Shown here one piece after another: positions 8,253 to 18,558 of a stretch of 64,000 nucleotides of DNA. Location of the stretch: NCBI RefSeq assembly GCF_004365575.1, contig NZ_SOBG01000002.1, forward strand, positions 192,312-256,311, read 5' to 3'. The DNA comes from Hypnocyclicus thermotrophus. GTDB lineage: Bacteria; Fusobacteriota; Fusobacteriia; Fusobacteriales; Fusobacteriaceae. Under the pieces are notes generated by a model. The model was not told the origin of the DNA. It saw only the letters and a list, made by a program, of their open reading frames with translations, and did not search any database. A program made the translations under genes and the position numbers. Position 1 is the first letter of the stretch. The number at the start of each line of letters is the position of its first letter.

Positions 8253-10496
8253 TTATTTTTTAGGTATTTTTTTTATATTTTTACATTCAGGATAACCAGT
8301 ACAAGCTAAAAATTTTCCAAAACGACCTCTTTTAATTTCAAAAGAACTTCCACATTTTTCACATTTTCCAGCTTCTTTAATAATTTGTTCTTCTTCTCGT
8401 TTTATATTTTCAAATATTTCTTTTAAATAAACAATATTATTTTCTTCTTTTATTAGTTCTTGTGCAAGCATTTTTCTTATTTCACTAGGTAAACTTATTC
8501 TTATATTGTCTTCTTTATAGTTTTCACTCTCTAGATAACTGCCAAAACGACCATATTTTAAAAGTAGATTTTTACCATTCTCTGTATACATATCAGTTTT
8601 TTTACCGTTTTTTTCAGTTAATTTTTTTGCAATTGCTTCTTTTACAAAAATTTTACCATTTTCAATATCCTCTTTTGGAATTTCGATACCTTTCAAACTA
8701 ATTTTTTCTTCGCATTCTTCATTTTCACATAAAAGATATTTTCCAAATCTACCCGTTTTAAGAATCATAATACCATTACACTTCGTACACATAACATCAG
8801 ATTCTATTCTACGATTTTCTATTTTTTTTACTTCTTTTTCAAAGTTTTCTAAATATCCTTTTAAGTCATTATAAAAATCATTTAATAAATTAATCCAATT
8901 AATATCTCCTGATTCTATTTTATCAAGATTTTCTTCCATATTTGCAGTAAATTTTATATTCATAATATTAGGAAAATATTTTTCTAACTCGTTTTTTACA
9001 GTAAATCCTAGATTAGTAGGTATAAATTTTTTACCTTCAACAATTACATATTCTCTTTTTTTTAAAGTTTCGATTATAGAAGCATATGTAGAAGGTCTTC
9101 CAATTCCCTCTGATTCTAATTTTTTTACCAATGAAGACTCAGTTAAACGAGCAGGAGGTTTTGTTACACCATCTATGATATTTAATTTTGTTAAAATAAA
9201 TTTATCATTTTCTGTTATATTTGGAAGTGAGCTGTTTTTTATCTCGTCTTCGTCTTTAAAAATTTTATAATAACCATCAAAAATAATTTTAGTAGCTACA
9301 CCTCTAAAAGTATACTCACCATCACTTGCTAATATTTCCATATTTTTATATTTCATAGGCGCTAATTGAGAAATTAAAAATCTTTCCCAAATAAGTCTAT
9401 AAAGTTTAAATTGATCAGTATTAAGTTTATTTCCAAGATAATCAGGAGTAAGATTAACATCAGTAGGTCTTATACCTTCGTGAGCATCTTGAATTTTTGT
9501 TTTACTTTTTTTAGTTTTTTGATTATTTATATATTCTTTTCCAAATTCATTAATAATATATTCTTTTGCAGCTTCTTTTGCCTCATCAGAAATTCTTGTA
9601 GAATCTGTTCTCATATATGTTATTAGACCTTTATGAGAACCATCTATTTCTAAACCTTCATATAAAGATTGTGCTATTCTCATTGTTTTTGAAGCAGAAA
9701 AACCTAAATATGAAGATGCTAATTGTTGTAAAGTACTAGTTTTTAATGGTTGAGGTGGATTTTTAACTCTATCAGATTTTTTTACTGAAATAACAGTAAA
9801 ATCTTTTTTTATTTCAGATTTTAGAGTATCAATTATTTTTTTATCTTTTATTTTACTAACTTTTTTTTCACCAATTTTATTTAAAGTAAAATCAAATTCA
9901 TCATTAAATAAACCTTTTACTTCCCAATAATTTTCAGGGATAAAGTTTTTTATCGCCTCTTCTAAATCACAAATAAGTTTAAGTGCTACGGATTGAACTC
10001 TTCCAGCACTTGTATTTGACTCAATAAGTTTCCATAATAACGGACTAATTTTATAACCAACTAGTCTATCTAATATTCTTCTAGCTTGTTGAGCATTAAC
10101 CTTATTTGTATCAATTTTTCTTGGATTTTTAATAGCTTCTTTAATAGCTGTTTTTGTGATTTCATTAAATTCAATTCGAATATTATCATCTAAGTTTAAT
10201 TTTAGTAAATTTGCTACATGCCATGCAATAGCTTCTCCTTCTCTATCCATATCGGATGCTAGAAAAACTTTATCAGCTTTTTTAGCAAAAGTTTTTAATT
10301 TTTTTACTAATTCAGCTTTCCCACGAATAGTTTTATATGAAGGAGTAAAATTATTTTCGATATCAACACCAATTTTACTTTTAGGAAGGTCTCTTATATG
10401 TCCATATGAAGCCATAACATCATAATTTCTTCCTAAGATTTTTTTTATTGTTTCAGCTTTGGCAGGAGACTCAACAATAACTAATTTTTTTGACAC
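8253..10496 (-). CDS. topA: DNA topoisomerase I
   Basis: A 747-residue type IA topoisomerase. The TOPRIM domain starts LVIVESPAKAETIKKILG and holds SDMDREGEAIAWH; the active-site tyrosine is in TYMRTDSTR near residue 295, followed by EGIGRPSTYASII. The C-terminus has zinc-finger modules (CTKC...CENEEC near 575-600 and CEKC...CTGYPEC near 715-740) separated by a cysteine-free GRFGSYLE repeat. It relaxes negative supercoils. The start is GTG (10496) with GGGAGG upstream. Confidence 0.97.
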   Translation of the reverse strand: MSKKLVIVESPAKAETIKKILGRNYDVMASYGHIRDLPKSKIGVDIENNFTPSYKTIRGKAELVKKLKTFAKKADKVFLASDMDREGEAIAWHVANLLKLNLDDNIRIEFNEITKTAIKEAIKNPRKIDTNKVNAQQARRILDRLVGYKISPLLWKLIESNTSAGRVQSVALKLICDLEEAIKNFIPENYWEVKGLFNDEFDFTLNKIGEKKVSKIKDKKIIDTLKSEIKKDFTVISVKKSDRVKNPPQPLKTSTLQQLASSYLGFSASKTMRIAQSLYEGLEIDGSHKGLITYMRTDSTRISDEAKEAAKEYIINEFGKEYINNQKTKKSKTKIQDAHEGIRPTDVNLTPDYLGNKLNTDQFKLYRLIWERFLISQLAPMKYKNMEILASDGEYTFRGVATKIIFDGYYKIFKDEDEIKNSSLPNITENDKFILTKLNIIDGVTKPPARLTESSLVKKLESEGIGRPSTYASIIETLKKREYVIVEGKKFIPTNLGFTVKNELEKYFPNIMNIKFTANMEENLDKIESGDINWINLLNDFYNDLKGYLENFEKEVKKIENRRIESDVMCTKCNGIMILKTGRFGKYLLCENEECEEKISLKGIEIPKEDIENGKIFVKEAIAKKLTEKNGKKTDMYTENGKNLLLKYGRFGSYLESENYKEDNIRISLPSEIRKMLAQELIKEENNIVYLKEIFENIKREEEQIIKEAGKCEKCGSSFEIKRGRFGKFLACTGYPECKNIKKIPKK

Positions 10497-10510
10497 AGTA
10501 AACCTCCCTG

Positions 10511-10918
10511 TTAATTTATAGTAATATTTTCAGATATTCCTTTTAAAGATAATAAATTTTTAAGGTCCTCAAGCTCAAAAAAATAATAACTAAAATTTAT
10601 TTCATCTAAAATATTTTCAAATTCTTCTTCTGATATAATCATCTTATTTTTTAAATTAAGTAGATAATCACGAGCACTATCTGAGAGATTTTCAAGTTCA
10701 AATGGACTCAACATTCTAAATACTGCTCTATTTTTCTCTTTATTAATAGTTTTAAATATTTCATCTAAGATATCATTGATTTCATGCAACGAATAACCTT
10801 TTTTTATTAATTTTTCAACAATTAATTTTTCGAGTTTTTCTATATCTTGGTCAAAAGGATTAAGCATTGTATTAATGACTTCACTTAAAACTTCTAAAAA
10901 TTTTTCCTCTTTTTTCAT
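10511..10918 (-). CDS. smg: Smg-family protein (DUF494)
   Basis: A 135-residue acidic helical protein. The region FRMLSPFELENLSDSARDYLLNL matches the conserved core of the Smg/DUF494 family, and the place between dprA and topA matches the proteobacterial dprA-smg-topA-like neighbourhood. Function is unknown. I choose ATG 10918, preceded by AAAGG; an upstream ATG at 10957 would start at about the predicted transcription start and give an unlikely hydrophobic extension. Confidence 0.75.
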   Translation of the reverse strand: MKKEEKFLEVLSEVINTMLNPFDQDIEKLEKLIVEKLIKKGYSLHEINDILDEIFKTINKEKNRAVFRMLSPFELENLSDSARDYLLNLKNKMIISEEEFENILDEINFSYYFFELEDLKNLLSLKGISENITIN

Positions 10919-10967
10919 GTTAAACCTTTCTATTAAATATGATGTTATAAAAAACACTAGTTTCTAA

Positions 10968-10996
10968 ATTATAATAAAAACTTAATAAAAAATCAA
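10968..10996 (-). promoter_or_regulatory. Promoter for smg-topA
   Basis: On the minus strand TTGATT, 17 bases, TATAAT. Predicted start near 10961, 43 bases before the chosen smg start codon. Confidence 0.7.
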
Positions 10997-11019
10997 GTCC
11001 GATTTTATAAAAAAGAAAA

Positions 11020-12009
11020 TTAATCATTCTCCTTGTAATAGCAAACACGATTTCTACCACTATTTTTTGCTATATATAAAGCAATATCTGCTGATTTTAT
11101 AACATCGTCTATATTATTATGTTTTTTTATATCATTTTTTGCGACGCCCATACTAACTGTAAATTTTATATTATTGTAATTTAAATTTTCAATAATTTCT
11201 CTAATTCTATTTGCTATATTTATCGCTGTTTCCAGAGAAGTATTTTCTAAATATATCAAAAATTCTTCACCACCATACCTGCAAATAATATCATTATTTC
11301 TAAAATGTGTTTTAAATTCTTTTGAAATTTTTTTAAGAATTTCGTCACCCGCTTGGTGGCCATAAGTATCATTAATTTTTTTGAAATAATCAATATCAGC
11401 TAAAATAATAGAATAATTTTCAGATGACCTTTTTTCAGTATAATTGAAGAAAAATCGTCTATTATATAAATTTGTTAAGCTGTCAATATTTGATAAATCA
11501 TTAACTTTTTTATAATGTAATACGTTTTTTATATATGGATTTATCATATTGATAAAATTTTTAAGTAAATTAATAGTATCTATATCAAAACAACTTGGAT
11601 TATGCTTTATAAAAAAAATAGGTGATTTTTTATAAGGCTCTAATTGAAGAATTAAATAATCTAAATAGCAGTTTAAATTATTAAGATTATTTAAAAATTC
11701 TATTTTAACTTGTTGTTCTACGGAAGTAAGTTTATCGACTCGTTTTAAAATAGAAAAATTTTTGTTATTTAATTTTATATCATATATATTATTTTCATCT
11801 ATATAAAAAATAATTGATTTAAATGGAATTATTGTGTAAAGAAAAGATGAAAAATTTAATAAAAGGTCATTTAGTTTCAAACTAAAATTTAGTAATTTAT
11901 TTAATTCTAAAACTCTATTTAAATGAGCAATTTCAACATCTTTTTCTATCTTTTCTTTTAATATTTTTTTATAAATCTTTTTTAAGTGTTCTTTTGATTT
12001 ATTTTTCAT
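11020..12009 (-). CDS. Diguanylate cyclase (GGDEF domain)
   Basis: A 329-residue soluble protein with a helical N-terminus (1-40), a middle region resembling a degenerate GAF-type sensor (40-160), and a C-terminal GGDEF domain: LTNLYNRRFF, the metal-binding ADIDYFKKINDTYGHQAGD and the active-site motif RYGGEEFL. It should make c-di-GMP from GTP. No RxxD inhibitory site is evident five residues before the motif. It lies between dprA and smg, an insertion into an otherwise conserved order. Confidence 0.9.
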   Translation of the reverse strand: MKNKSKEHLKKIYKKILKEKIEKDVEIAHLNRVLELNKLLNFSLKLNDLLLNFSSFLYTIIPFKSIIFYIDENNIYDIKLNNKNFSILKRVDKLTSVEQQVKIEFLNNLNNLNCYLDYLILQLEPYKKSPIFFIKHNPSCFDIDTINLLKNFINMINPYIKNVLHYKKVNDLSNIDSLTNLYNRRFFFNYTEKRSSENYSIILADIDYFKKINDTYGHQAGDEILKKISKEFKTHFRNNDIICRYGGEEFLIYLENTSLETAINIANRIREIIENLNYNNIKFTVSMGVAKNDIKKHNNIDDVIKSADIALYIAKNSGRNRVCYYKEND

Positions 12010-12020
12010 ATTTATGTCTC

Positions 12021-13076
12021 CTACTCTATTCTTTGATACTTTCCACCAGAAATACTTTTTACAAGATTTTTCAATTCTAATTGAGTTATTTGAACAAGAA
12101 TCTCTCTAAAATCTAAACTTGTATCTAATATAAGTTCATCTAAAGTTTTAGGTACAAGTAGTGAAGTATATACAATAAGTTCTTTTTTACTTAAATTCCA
12201 ATCAAAATCTAGTCTTTTTAAATTCCAATCAAATTCTTCTATAATATCATCTACTTTAGTAACGAGCTTTGCTATGTTTTTTTTGATTAATTGATTACAT
12301 CCTTCAAAAGAGGGATAATTAAAAAAACCAGGAACAGCAAAAACTTCTCTATTTTCTTCATATGCAATTTTGGCTGTAATTAAAGAACCGCCTTTTTTAT
12401 AACTTTCACAAACTAAAATACCTCTAGATAAACCAGCGATGATTCTATTTCTTTCAGGAAAATTCCATCTAAAAGGTTCGGTTCCTAAAGGATATTCGCT
12501 AATTATAGTTCCTTGTTCTTCCATTTTTTCCCAGAGATATCTATTTTCTTCTGGATAAATTTTGTCAAGACCATTTGCAACAACTCCGATAGTACTTCCA
12601 TTATATTTTAATGCTCTAGAATGTGCAACAGCATCCACTCCGCTAGCTAAACCACTTATAATAGTAACACCTGCATTAACTAAATCTTTTGTAAATTTTT
12701 CAACAGCCATTTTTCCATAATCGCTCATTTTTCGAGTTCCTACAATACCAATACTTTTTTCAGGAAAATCAATTTTTCCTTTTACATGTAAAAAGGGTGG
12801 AGGAGAGGATATATTTTTTAGTAATAATGGATAATTTTGATCAGAAATAGAAATAAGTTTAATTTTTAGCTTTTCTAATTTTTCTAATTCTTTTGAAATA
12901 TCAATTTTACTGCTATTATAAATTTTCTCTAGAGTAAAATTTGTAATATTTAGTGTTTTTAAAATAGAAATGTCGTCTTGAGCAAAAAGCTCATCTAAAG
13001 AATTATAATTTTCTATAATTTTCATTATAGTTTTTGAGTCAATCCCATTAATTAATAATTTGTATAAATCTAACAT
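12021..13076 (-). CDS. dprA: DNA processing protein DprA (Smf)
   Basis: A 351-residue protein with the Rossmann-like DprA core: GIVGTRKMSDYG, SGLASGVDAVAHSRAL and GVVANGLDKIYPEENRYL, then a C-terminal winged-helix-like (DML1) region. DprA loads RecA on incoming single-stranded DNA during transformation. An N-terminal helix-hairpin-helix-like stretch is present (1-60). Confidence 0.94.
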   Translation of the reverse strand: MLDLYKLLINGIDSKTIMKIIENYNSLDELFAQDDISILKTLNITNFTLEKIYNSSKIDISKELEKLEKLKIKLISISDQNYPLLLKNISSPPPFLHVKGKIDFPEKSIGIVGTRKMSDYGKMAVEKFTKDLVNAGVTIISGLASGVDAVAHSRALKYNGSTIGVVANGLDKIYPEENRYLWEKMEEQGTIISEYPLGTEPFRWNFPERNRIIAGLSRGILVCESYKKGGSLITAKIAYEENREVFAVPGFFNYPSFEGCNQLIKKNIAKLVTKVDDIIEEFDWNLKRLDFDWNLSKKELIVYTSLLVPKTLDELILDTSLDFREILVQITQLELKNLVKSISGGKYQRIE

Positions 13077-13094
13077 TAGTATCCCCCTAATTTT

Positions 13095-13949
13095 TTATAG
13101 ATTTGAATAAACTTCAATTAAAAGATTTTCAATTTCTTTTGACAAAGGAAAATCTTTTTTTGCTAATTCAAGAGTAGTTTTCGCAGCACTATAACGATTT
13201 CTTGCGATCTCTATTTCTGCAATTGCAATATATGCTTCTTTGCTTTTGTTATATTCTAAATATTTATTAAAATTTTTTACTGCTTCAGCAAATTGACCAC
13301 TTAATTTATAACTAACCCCTATTCCAAAATAACTTTCTTTTATTTCAGGATAATTATTAATTAAATATTTATATTCTTCTATAGATTTATCATAATAACC
13401 TAAAAATCTATACATAAGAGCTCTACCAAAAACATTTTTATAATAATTACTTTTATCAGTTAAAAATATCTCTAATGCAGAATTATATTTATTATCTTTA
13501 ATATAGTTATTTCCTATTTCATAAATAAGTTTAGCGTCATTATAATTGACTAATGATAAGTATTCTTTTGAAATAGTGTAATATTCATCCTTATAGTTAT
13601 TATCGGTAGAAATTAATTTAGAAAGGACATTTAAATACGCTTTATAAGTTTTTTCTGTTTTATTATTTTCAAATAATTTTTTTGCAATTTCAAAAGCATC
13701 AGATACTCTATTAATATCTAAAAATAAATTTATCTTTTTTATAATAAATTTCGTATCATTTGGAAAATCTTCTAAATGTGAATCAAGAAGAAATAATGCA
13801 CCGTAGTAATCATTTAGTTTTATTAATTTATCAATCTCTGCAAATTCATTTGTAGTAATAGCAGAATTTGTGGAGAAATTTTCAGTAAAACTAAGTGTCG
13901 TAAATAATAAAAATATTAAAAATAATAAAAATATTAAAATTCTATTCAT
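13095..13949 (-). CDS. Exported tetratricopeptide-repeat protein
   Basis: An N-terminal hydrophobic signal segment (MNRILIFLLFLIFLLFTTLS) precedes several TPR-like helix pairs, for example YDKSIEEYKYLINNYPEIKESYFGIGVSYKLSGQ near 190-225. TPR proteins are scaffolds, and no enzymatic motif is visible. The RBS AAGGAGTG fixes the start at ATG 13949, giving 284 residues; it overlaps the end of xseA by 8 bases, implying translational coupling. Specific role unknown. Confidence 0.75.
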   Translation of the reverse strand: MNRILIFLLFLIFLLFTTLSFTENFSTNSAITTNEFAEIDKLIKLNDYYGALFLLDSHLEDFPNDTKFIIKKINLFLDINRVSDAFEIAKKLFENNKTEKTYKAYLNVLSKLISTDNNYKDEYYTISKEYLSLVNYNDAKLIYEIGNNYIKDNKYNSALEIFLTDKSNYYKNVFGRALMYRFLGYYDKSIEEYKYLINNYPEIKESYFGIGVSYKLSGQFAEAVKNFNKYLEYNKSKEAYIAIAEIEIARNRYSAAKTTLELAKKDFPLSKEIENLLIEVYSNL

Positions 13950-15156
13950 TGTCACTCCTTTTTATGTCTAATATTTTAGCTTTAAATTCACCATCAGATA
14001 CTCTTATTTTAATTATATCATTTTTTTTAAAATTTTGCATAGTTTTTACAACATTTTCATCTTTGTAAACAATAGAGTATCCTTTTTCTAATATAGATAG
14101 AGGATTAACTTTCTTTAAGACATCAATTTTGTTTAATAAAGTTTTTTTGTCAAATTTAAATTTATTATCTATAAGAACATTTAAATTGTTATATTTATTG
14201 GATAAAACCTCTTTTTTTATTTGGATTAATTTATTAATATTATTTAAAGTATAATTATTTTTAGAGCTAATTAATTTTTCTTTTTTAGAATTAATTTTAT
14301 TATCTATAATTTTATTTAATATATTATATTTATTATTTAAAATTTCATAAAAATATTTTTTTTCGGGAAGGATTATTTCGATAGCTTGAGTAGGAGTAGA
14401 AGCTCTTTTATCTGCAATTAAATCTGTAAGTAATAAATCAGATTCATGTCCAACAGCAGAAATAGTGACTTTTTTACAATAATAAAAAGCTTTAACTGTG
14501 ATTTCTTGATTAAAAGCCCATAAATCTTCTATACTTCCACCACCTCTACCAGCTATAATAACATCAATAAAATCAAGATTAGAAAGAGTATCAATGCCTT
14601 TTGCAATCTCTACATCTGCACCGGTTCCCTGAACTTTAGCAGGATATAAATAAATATTAGCATTTTTAAATCTTTTTTTTGTAGTATTAATAATATCATG
14701 TATAGCGGCACCATGTTCAGAAGTAACGACTCCTATATTAAGAGGTAAAAAAGGTAATGATTTTTTTCTTTCGGTGTCAAACCAACCTTTTTCACGGTAT
14801 TTTTTTTTTAATCTTTCAAGTTTTTCAAAAAGCGATCCTAATTTATCTTGTTTTTCAATAAAACTAACTAAAATTTGAATTTGTCCAGTTTTTTCATAAA
14901 AATTTACACGACCAAATAATTTTATCAAATCTCCATTTTTTAAATCATTAGATATTTTTTTATAACGATAATTAAATGCAGTACAATTTATTGAAGAGTT
15001 TTCATCTTTAAGTGTAAAATATAAATGACCACTTTTGTAATATTTAATATTTGAAATTTCACCTTTAATAAAAAGATCATAGAAATTTATTTCATTATCA
15101 ATAAAATCTTTAATTTTTAAATTAATTTCATTTACACTATATATTTTTTCAGACAT
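13942..15156 (-). CDS. xseA: Exodeoxyribonuclease VII large subunit
   Basis: An N-terminal OB fold (ISNIKYYKSGHLYFTLKD) is followed by the catalytic core with GRGGGSIEDLWAFN and SAVGHESDLLLTDLIADKRASTPTQAI, then a long coiled coil (about 260-350). Exonuclease VII degrades single-stranded DNA with the small subunit XseB, which is not adjacent here. A GTG at 15165 is an alternative start three codons upstream; neither has a strong RBS. The gene starts close to the uvrB stop. Confidence 0.94.
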   Translation of the reverse strand: MSEKIYSVNEINLKIKDFIDNEINFYDLFIKGEISNIKYYKSGHLYFTLKDENSSINCTAFNYRYKKISNDLKNGDLIKLFGRVNFYEKTGQIQILVSFIEKQDKLGSLFEKLERLKKKYREKGWFDTERKKSLPFLPLNIGVVTSEHGAAIHDIINTTKKRFKNANIYLYPAKVQGTGADVEIAKGIDTLSNLDFIDVIIAGRGGGSIEDLWAFNQEITVKAFYYCKKVTISAVGHESDLLLTDLIADKRASTPTQAIEIILPEKKYFYEILNNKYNILNKIIDNKINSKKEKLISSKNNYTLNNINKLIQIKKEVLSNKYNNLNVLIDNKFKFDKKTLLNKIDVLKKVNPLSILEKGYSIVYKDENVVKTMQNFKKNDIIKIRVSDGEFKAKILDIKRSDNE

Positions 15157-15166
15157 AGTAATCACG

Positions 15167-17143
15167 CTACAATTCCAATAATAATTTTTTTAAATTTAAC
15201 ATTATATCTCTTTTTTCAATTGCTTTTTCAAAGTCAAGTTCTTTTGATAAAATTTTTATCTCTTTTTCAAGTTTTGCTATTTCTTTCTCTATATCTTTTT
15301 TAGATTTAAAGACCTGTTTTATTTTTATAGTTTCTTTTAAATCAAGTCCATAGTCAAAATTGAGAACTTCTTCAGAAATAGTTCTAATTACAGATTTTGG
15401 ATTAATATTATATTTTTTATTATATGCTATTTGTTTTTTCTTACGTCTTTCTACTTCTTTTATTGCGTCATTCATAGATTTTGTCATAATATCTGCATAA
15501 AGTATAACTTTACCATTTATATTTCTAGCAGCTCTTCCCATTGTCTGTATAAGAGAACGTTTACTACGTAAAAAACCTTCTTTGTCTGCCTCTAATATAG
15601 CTACAAGAGAAACTTCAGGAATATCTAAACCTTCTCTAAGAAGATTTATACCAATTAATACATCAAAACTACCTTTTCGAAGTTCTCTAATGATTTCGAT
15701 TCTTTCAAGAGTGTCTATATCAGAATGCATATATTTCACTTTTATTCCATATTCTAAATAATATTCAGTAAGTTGTTCAGCCATTTTTTTTGTAAGAGTA
15801 GTAATAAGAATTCTTTCTTTTTTTTCTTCTCTTATACGGATTTCTTCCATAAGGTCGTCAATTTGGTTTTGAGTTTTTCTTATTTCTATTTCAGGTTCTA
15901 TTAATCCAGTTGGTCTAACAAGTTGTTCTACAACACAACTACTTGCTCCAAGTTCATAATCTCCAGGAGTAGCAGAAACATATATTAATTGATTAGCTTT
16001 TTTTAAAAATTCTTCAAATTTTAAAGGTCTATTATCAAGAGCTGAAGGAAGTCTAAATCCATTTTCAACTAATGTAGTTTTTCTACTTTTATCACCATTA
16101 TACATTCCTCTAATTTGTGGAATTCCAATATGAGATTCATCTACAAATATAAGAAAATCTTTTGGAAAATAATCTAAAAGAGTAAAAGGTGTCTCACCAG
16201 GTTTTTTATTTGTAAGATATCGGCTATAATTTTCTATTCCTTTACAATATCCAATTTCTTTTAACATTTCCAAATCATAGTTTGTTCTTTGTTTTATTCG
16301 TTGAGCTTCTAAAAGCATATTTTTTGATTCAAAAAATTTTACTTGTTCTTTTAAATCTTTTTCAATAGAAGAAATAATATTATTAAAATTACTTTCTTCT
16401 GCAAGATAATGTGTAGCAGGAAGCAAAGAAAATCTTTCGATATTTTTTCTTGTCGTTTGACCAGTAAGAGTATTAATTTCTGAAATTTCTTCTAAGTCAT
16501 CTCCAAAAAATTCAAGTCTATATCCAGTATCCATATAACTAGGAAATATATCAATAATATCACCTTTAACTCTAAATTTTCCTCTTTCAAAATCATAATC
16601 ATTTCTTTCATAACGTAATTTTATTAATTTTGATATAATTTGATTACGTGAAGCTCCGACTTTTCGATCAAGAGAAAGCGTCATTTTTTTGTAAGTATCT
16701 GGAGAACCTAAACCATAAATAGCAGAGACAGATGCAACGATAATTACATCTTTTCTAGTCATAAGAGCAGCTGTAGCGGCGTGGCGTAACTTATCGATTT
16801 CTTCATTTATGGAACTATCTTTTTCAATATATGTATCAGTAGTTGGGACATATGCTTCAGGCTGATAATAGTCATAGTATGATACAAAATATTCAACAGC
16901 ATTATAAGGGAAAAATTTTTTATATTCAGAATAAAGTTGTGCTGCTAAAGTTTTATTTGGTGCGATAATTAGAGTAGGTTTACTTGTTTCATTTATTACA
17001 TTTGCTATCGTAAAAGTTTTACCAGAACCAGTAACACCAAGTAAAACTTGATGTTTATGTCCAAATTCTATATTTTCTTTTAATTTTTTTATTGCTTCAG
17101 GTTGATCACCAGATTTTTTAAAATTAGACACTAATTTAAACAT
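15167..17143 (-). CDS. uvrB: Excinuclease ABC subunit B
   Basis: A 658-residue protein with Walker A GVTGSGKT, the beta-hairpin [12 protein letters not shown], helicase motif II in FVDESH, motif [11 protein letters not shown] and a C-terminal UVR motif that contacts UvrC. It verifies DNA lesions in nucleotide excision repair. The GTG nine bases further upstream overlaps the RBS (AGGTGA), so ATG 17143 is the better start. Confidence 0.97.
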   Translation of the reverse strand: MFKLVSNFKKSGDQPEAIKKLKENIEFGHKHQVLLGVTGSGKTFTIANVINETSKPTLIIAPNKTLAAQLYSEYKKFFPYNAVEYFVSYYDYYQPEAYVPTTDTYIEKDSSINEEIDKLRHAATAALMTRKDVIIVASVSAIYGLGSPDTYKKMTLSLDRKVGASRNQIISKLIKLRYERNDYDFERGKFRVKGDIIDIFPSYMDTGYRLEFFGDDLEEISEINTLTGQTTRKNIERFSLLPATHYLAEESNFNNIISSIEKDLKEQVKFFESKNMLLEAQRIKQRTNYDLEMLKEIGYCKGIENYSRYLTNKKPGETPFTLLDYFPKDFLIFVDESHIGIPQIRGMYNGDKSRKTTLVENGFRLPSALDNRPLKFEEFLKKANQLIYVSATPGDYELGASSCVVEQLVRPTGLIEPEIEIRKTQNQIDDLMEEIRIREEKKERILITTLTKKMAEQLTEYYLEYGIKVKYMHSDIDTLERIEIIRELRKGSFDVLIGINLLREGLDIPEVSLVAILEADKEGFLRSKRSLIQTMGRAARNINGKVILYADIMTKSMNDAIKEVERRKKKQIAYNKKYNINPKSVIRTISEEVLNFDYGLDLKETIKIKQVFKSKKDIEKEIAKLEKEIKILSKELDFEKAIEKRDIMLNLKKLLLEL

Positions 17144-17162
17144 ATTTATCACCTATTTTTTT

Positions 17163-17196
17163 AAATTTAAAAAATGCCGAATTATTTCGGCATTTT
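17163..17196 (-). terminator. Terminator of the HD-GYP gene
   Basis: An 11-bp stem (AATGCCGAA core) with a 4-base loop; on the minus strand it is followed by a T-rich run. Confidence 0.75.
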
Positions 17197-17209
17197 AATT
17201 GTAACATGT

Positions 17210-18547
17210 TTAATTGAATTCTAAAATTATTTTTTTAAATATTTTTTCATTTTTTATAAATAAATTTGACAAAATAGGATCAAATTGAGAGCCACTATAT
17301 TTTTTTATTTCCTTAAGAGCAATTTCATGAGAAAGAGCTTTCCTATAAGGTCTAGCAGTAGTCATAGCATCATAACAATCTGCAATTGCAATAATTCTAG
17401 CTTCAAGAGGAGTATGATATCCTTTTAATCCTTCAGGATATCCTTTACCATCCCATCTTTCATGATGATATTTAATTATTTCAGCAATTTTATCCATTCC
17501 TTCTATATCTTTAATTATTTCAAAACCAAATTCGGGATGTTTTTTAATTTCTTCATATTCTTCATTTGATAATTTACCTGGTTTTAAAAGAACAGAATCT
17601 CTAATACCGATTTTTCCAACATCATGTAAAAAAGCAGCCATTTCAATAGTTTCTACATGATTTTTAGGTAAATTAAGTATTAGTGCTATTTCTTTTGAAA
17701 GTTTTGCTACTCGAGAAGTATGTCCTTTTGTATATTTATCTTTAGCTTCAATTGCTTTTATTAAGGCTTTAACAATATTATAGTAATGATTTTTACTATT
17801 TTCTAATAAAAAATAATTTTTACAAACAACAGCAAATTGACTTAAAATAATATTTAATAATTCCAATTCTTTCGGCGAAAGAATTTTTTGACGAAATAAT
17901 AGCACTTTACCAATTATATCATTTTTATTTATAATAGGCAAAAGTAAAGCTTTCTCTTTTTCAAAATTAATTGGCGTATAATAATTTTCTTCATTAAATT
18001 TATTTAAAAAATTTAATTTATAATGATTAGATAAAATCGCTTCATTTTTACTATTAAATACTTTTTTTCTATAATAATACTTTTCTTTTATTATAAAAAG
18101 AGTATCTACATTAAAACTATTTTTAATAAATTTTTCTAATTGTAGTATGATGTTTTCTATATCAAGATTTAATCTAAGAATTTTCGTAAATTCGTAAAGA
18201 AGCTTATAATCATTATTTTCATTATTTTTTAAATAGTTTTTAATTAAGTCAAGATTGAAATCATTATAAAAATCATGAGTTATTATTGATTTTGCGCCAT
18301 TTTTTAAATACCAGTTAGCATCTTCAAACTCTTTATTATTATAAAGAGCTAAAAAAGGTATATTGTATTTATTTAAAATAGAAACAACTTTTTTAGAATT
18401 ATTCCCAATTTTAATAATACTAAAAACAAAATCTTTAAAAGTATTAAGTTTTTCTAATAATTCTTCAATAGTTTTAACAAATGCAAGTTCAAAATTTAAA
18501 GGGGAGTTGATTGATAAATTTTCGTCACTAAAAATAAGAATTTTCAA
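17210..18547 (-). CDS. HD-GYP cyclic-di-nucleotide phosphodiesterase with receiver-like and GAF-like regions
   Basis: The 445-residue protein has an N-terminal receiver-like segment (1-110) that lacks a clear phospho-acceptor pattern, a GAF-like region (about 120-235) and a C-terminal HD-GYP domain: HTSRVAKLSKEI, HDVGKIGI, KKHPEFGF, HHERWDGKGYPEGL and IADCYDAMTTARPYR. The metal ligands are intact, so it should hydrolyse c-di-GMP or a related cyclic dinucleotide. Start is TTG 18547, 7 bases after AGGAGG. Confidence 0.9.
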   Translation of the reverse strand: MKILIFSDENLSINSPLNFELAFVKTIEELLEKLNTFKDFVFSIIKIGNNSKKVVSILNKYNIPFLALYNNKEFEDANWYLKNGAKSIITHDFYNDFNLDLIKNYLKNNENNDYKLLYEFTKILRLNLDIENIILQLEKFIKNSFNVDTLFIIKEKYYYRKKVFNSKNEAILSNHYKLNFLNKFNEENYYTPINFEKEKALLLPIINKNDIIGKVLLFRQKILSPKELELLNIILSQFAVVCKNYFLLENSKNHYYNIVKALIKAIEAKDKYTKGHTSRVAKLSKEIALILNLPKNHVETIEMAAFLHDVGKIGIRDSVLLKPGKLSNEEYEEIKKHPEFGFEIIKDIEGMDKIAEIIKYHHERWDGKGYPEGLKGYHTPLEARIIAIADCYDAMTTARPYRKALSHEIALKEIKKYSGSQFDPILSNLFIKNEKIFKKIILEFN

Positions 18548-18558
18548 AGCATTGCCTC

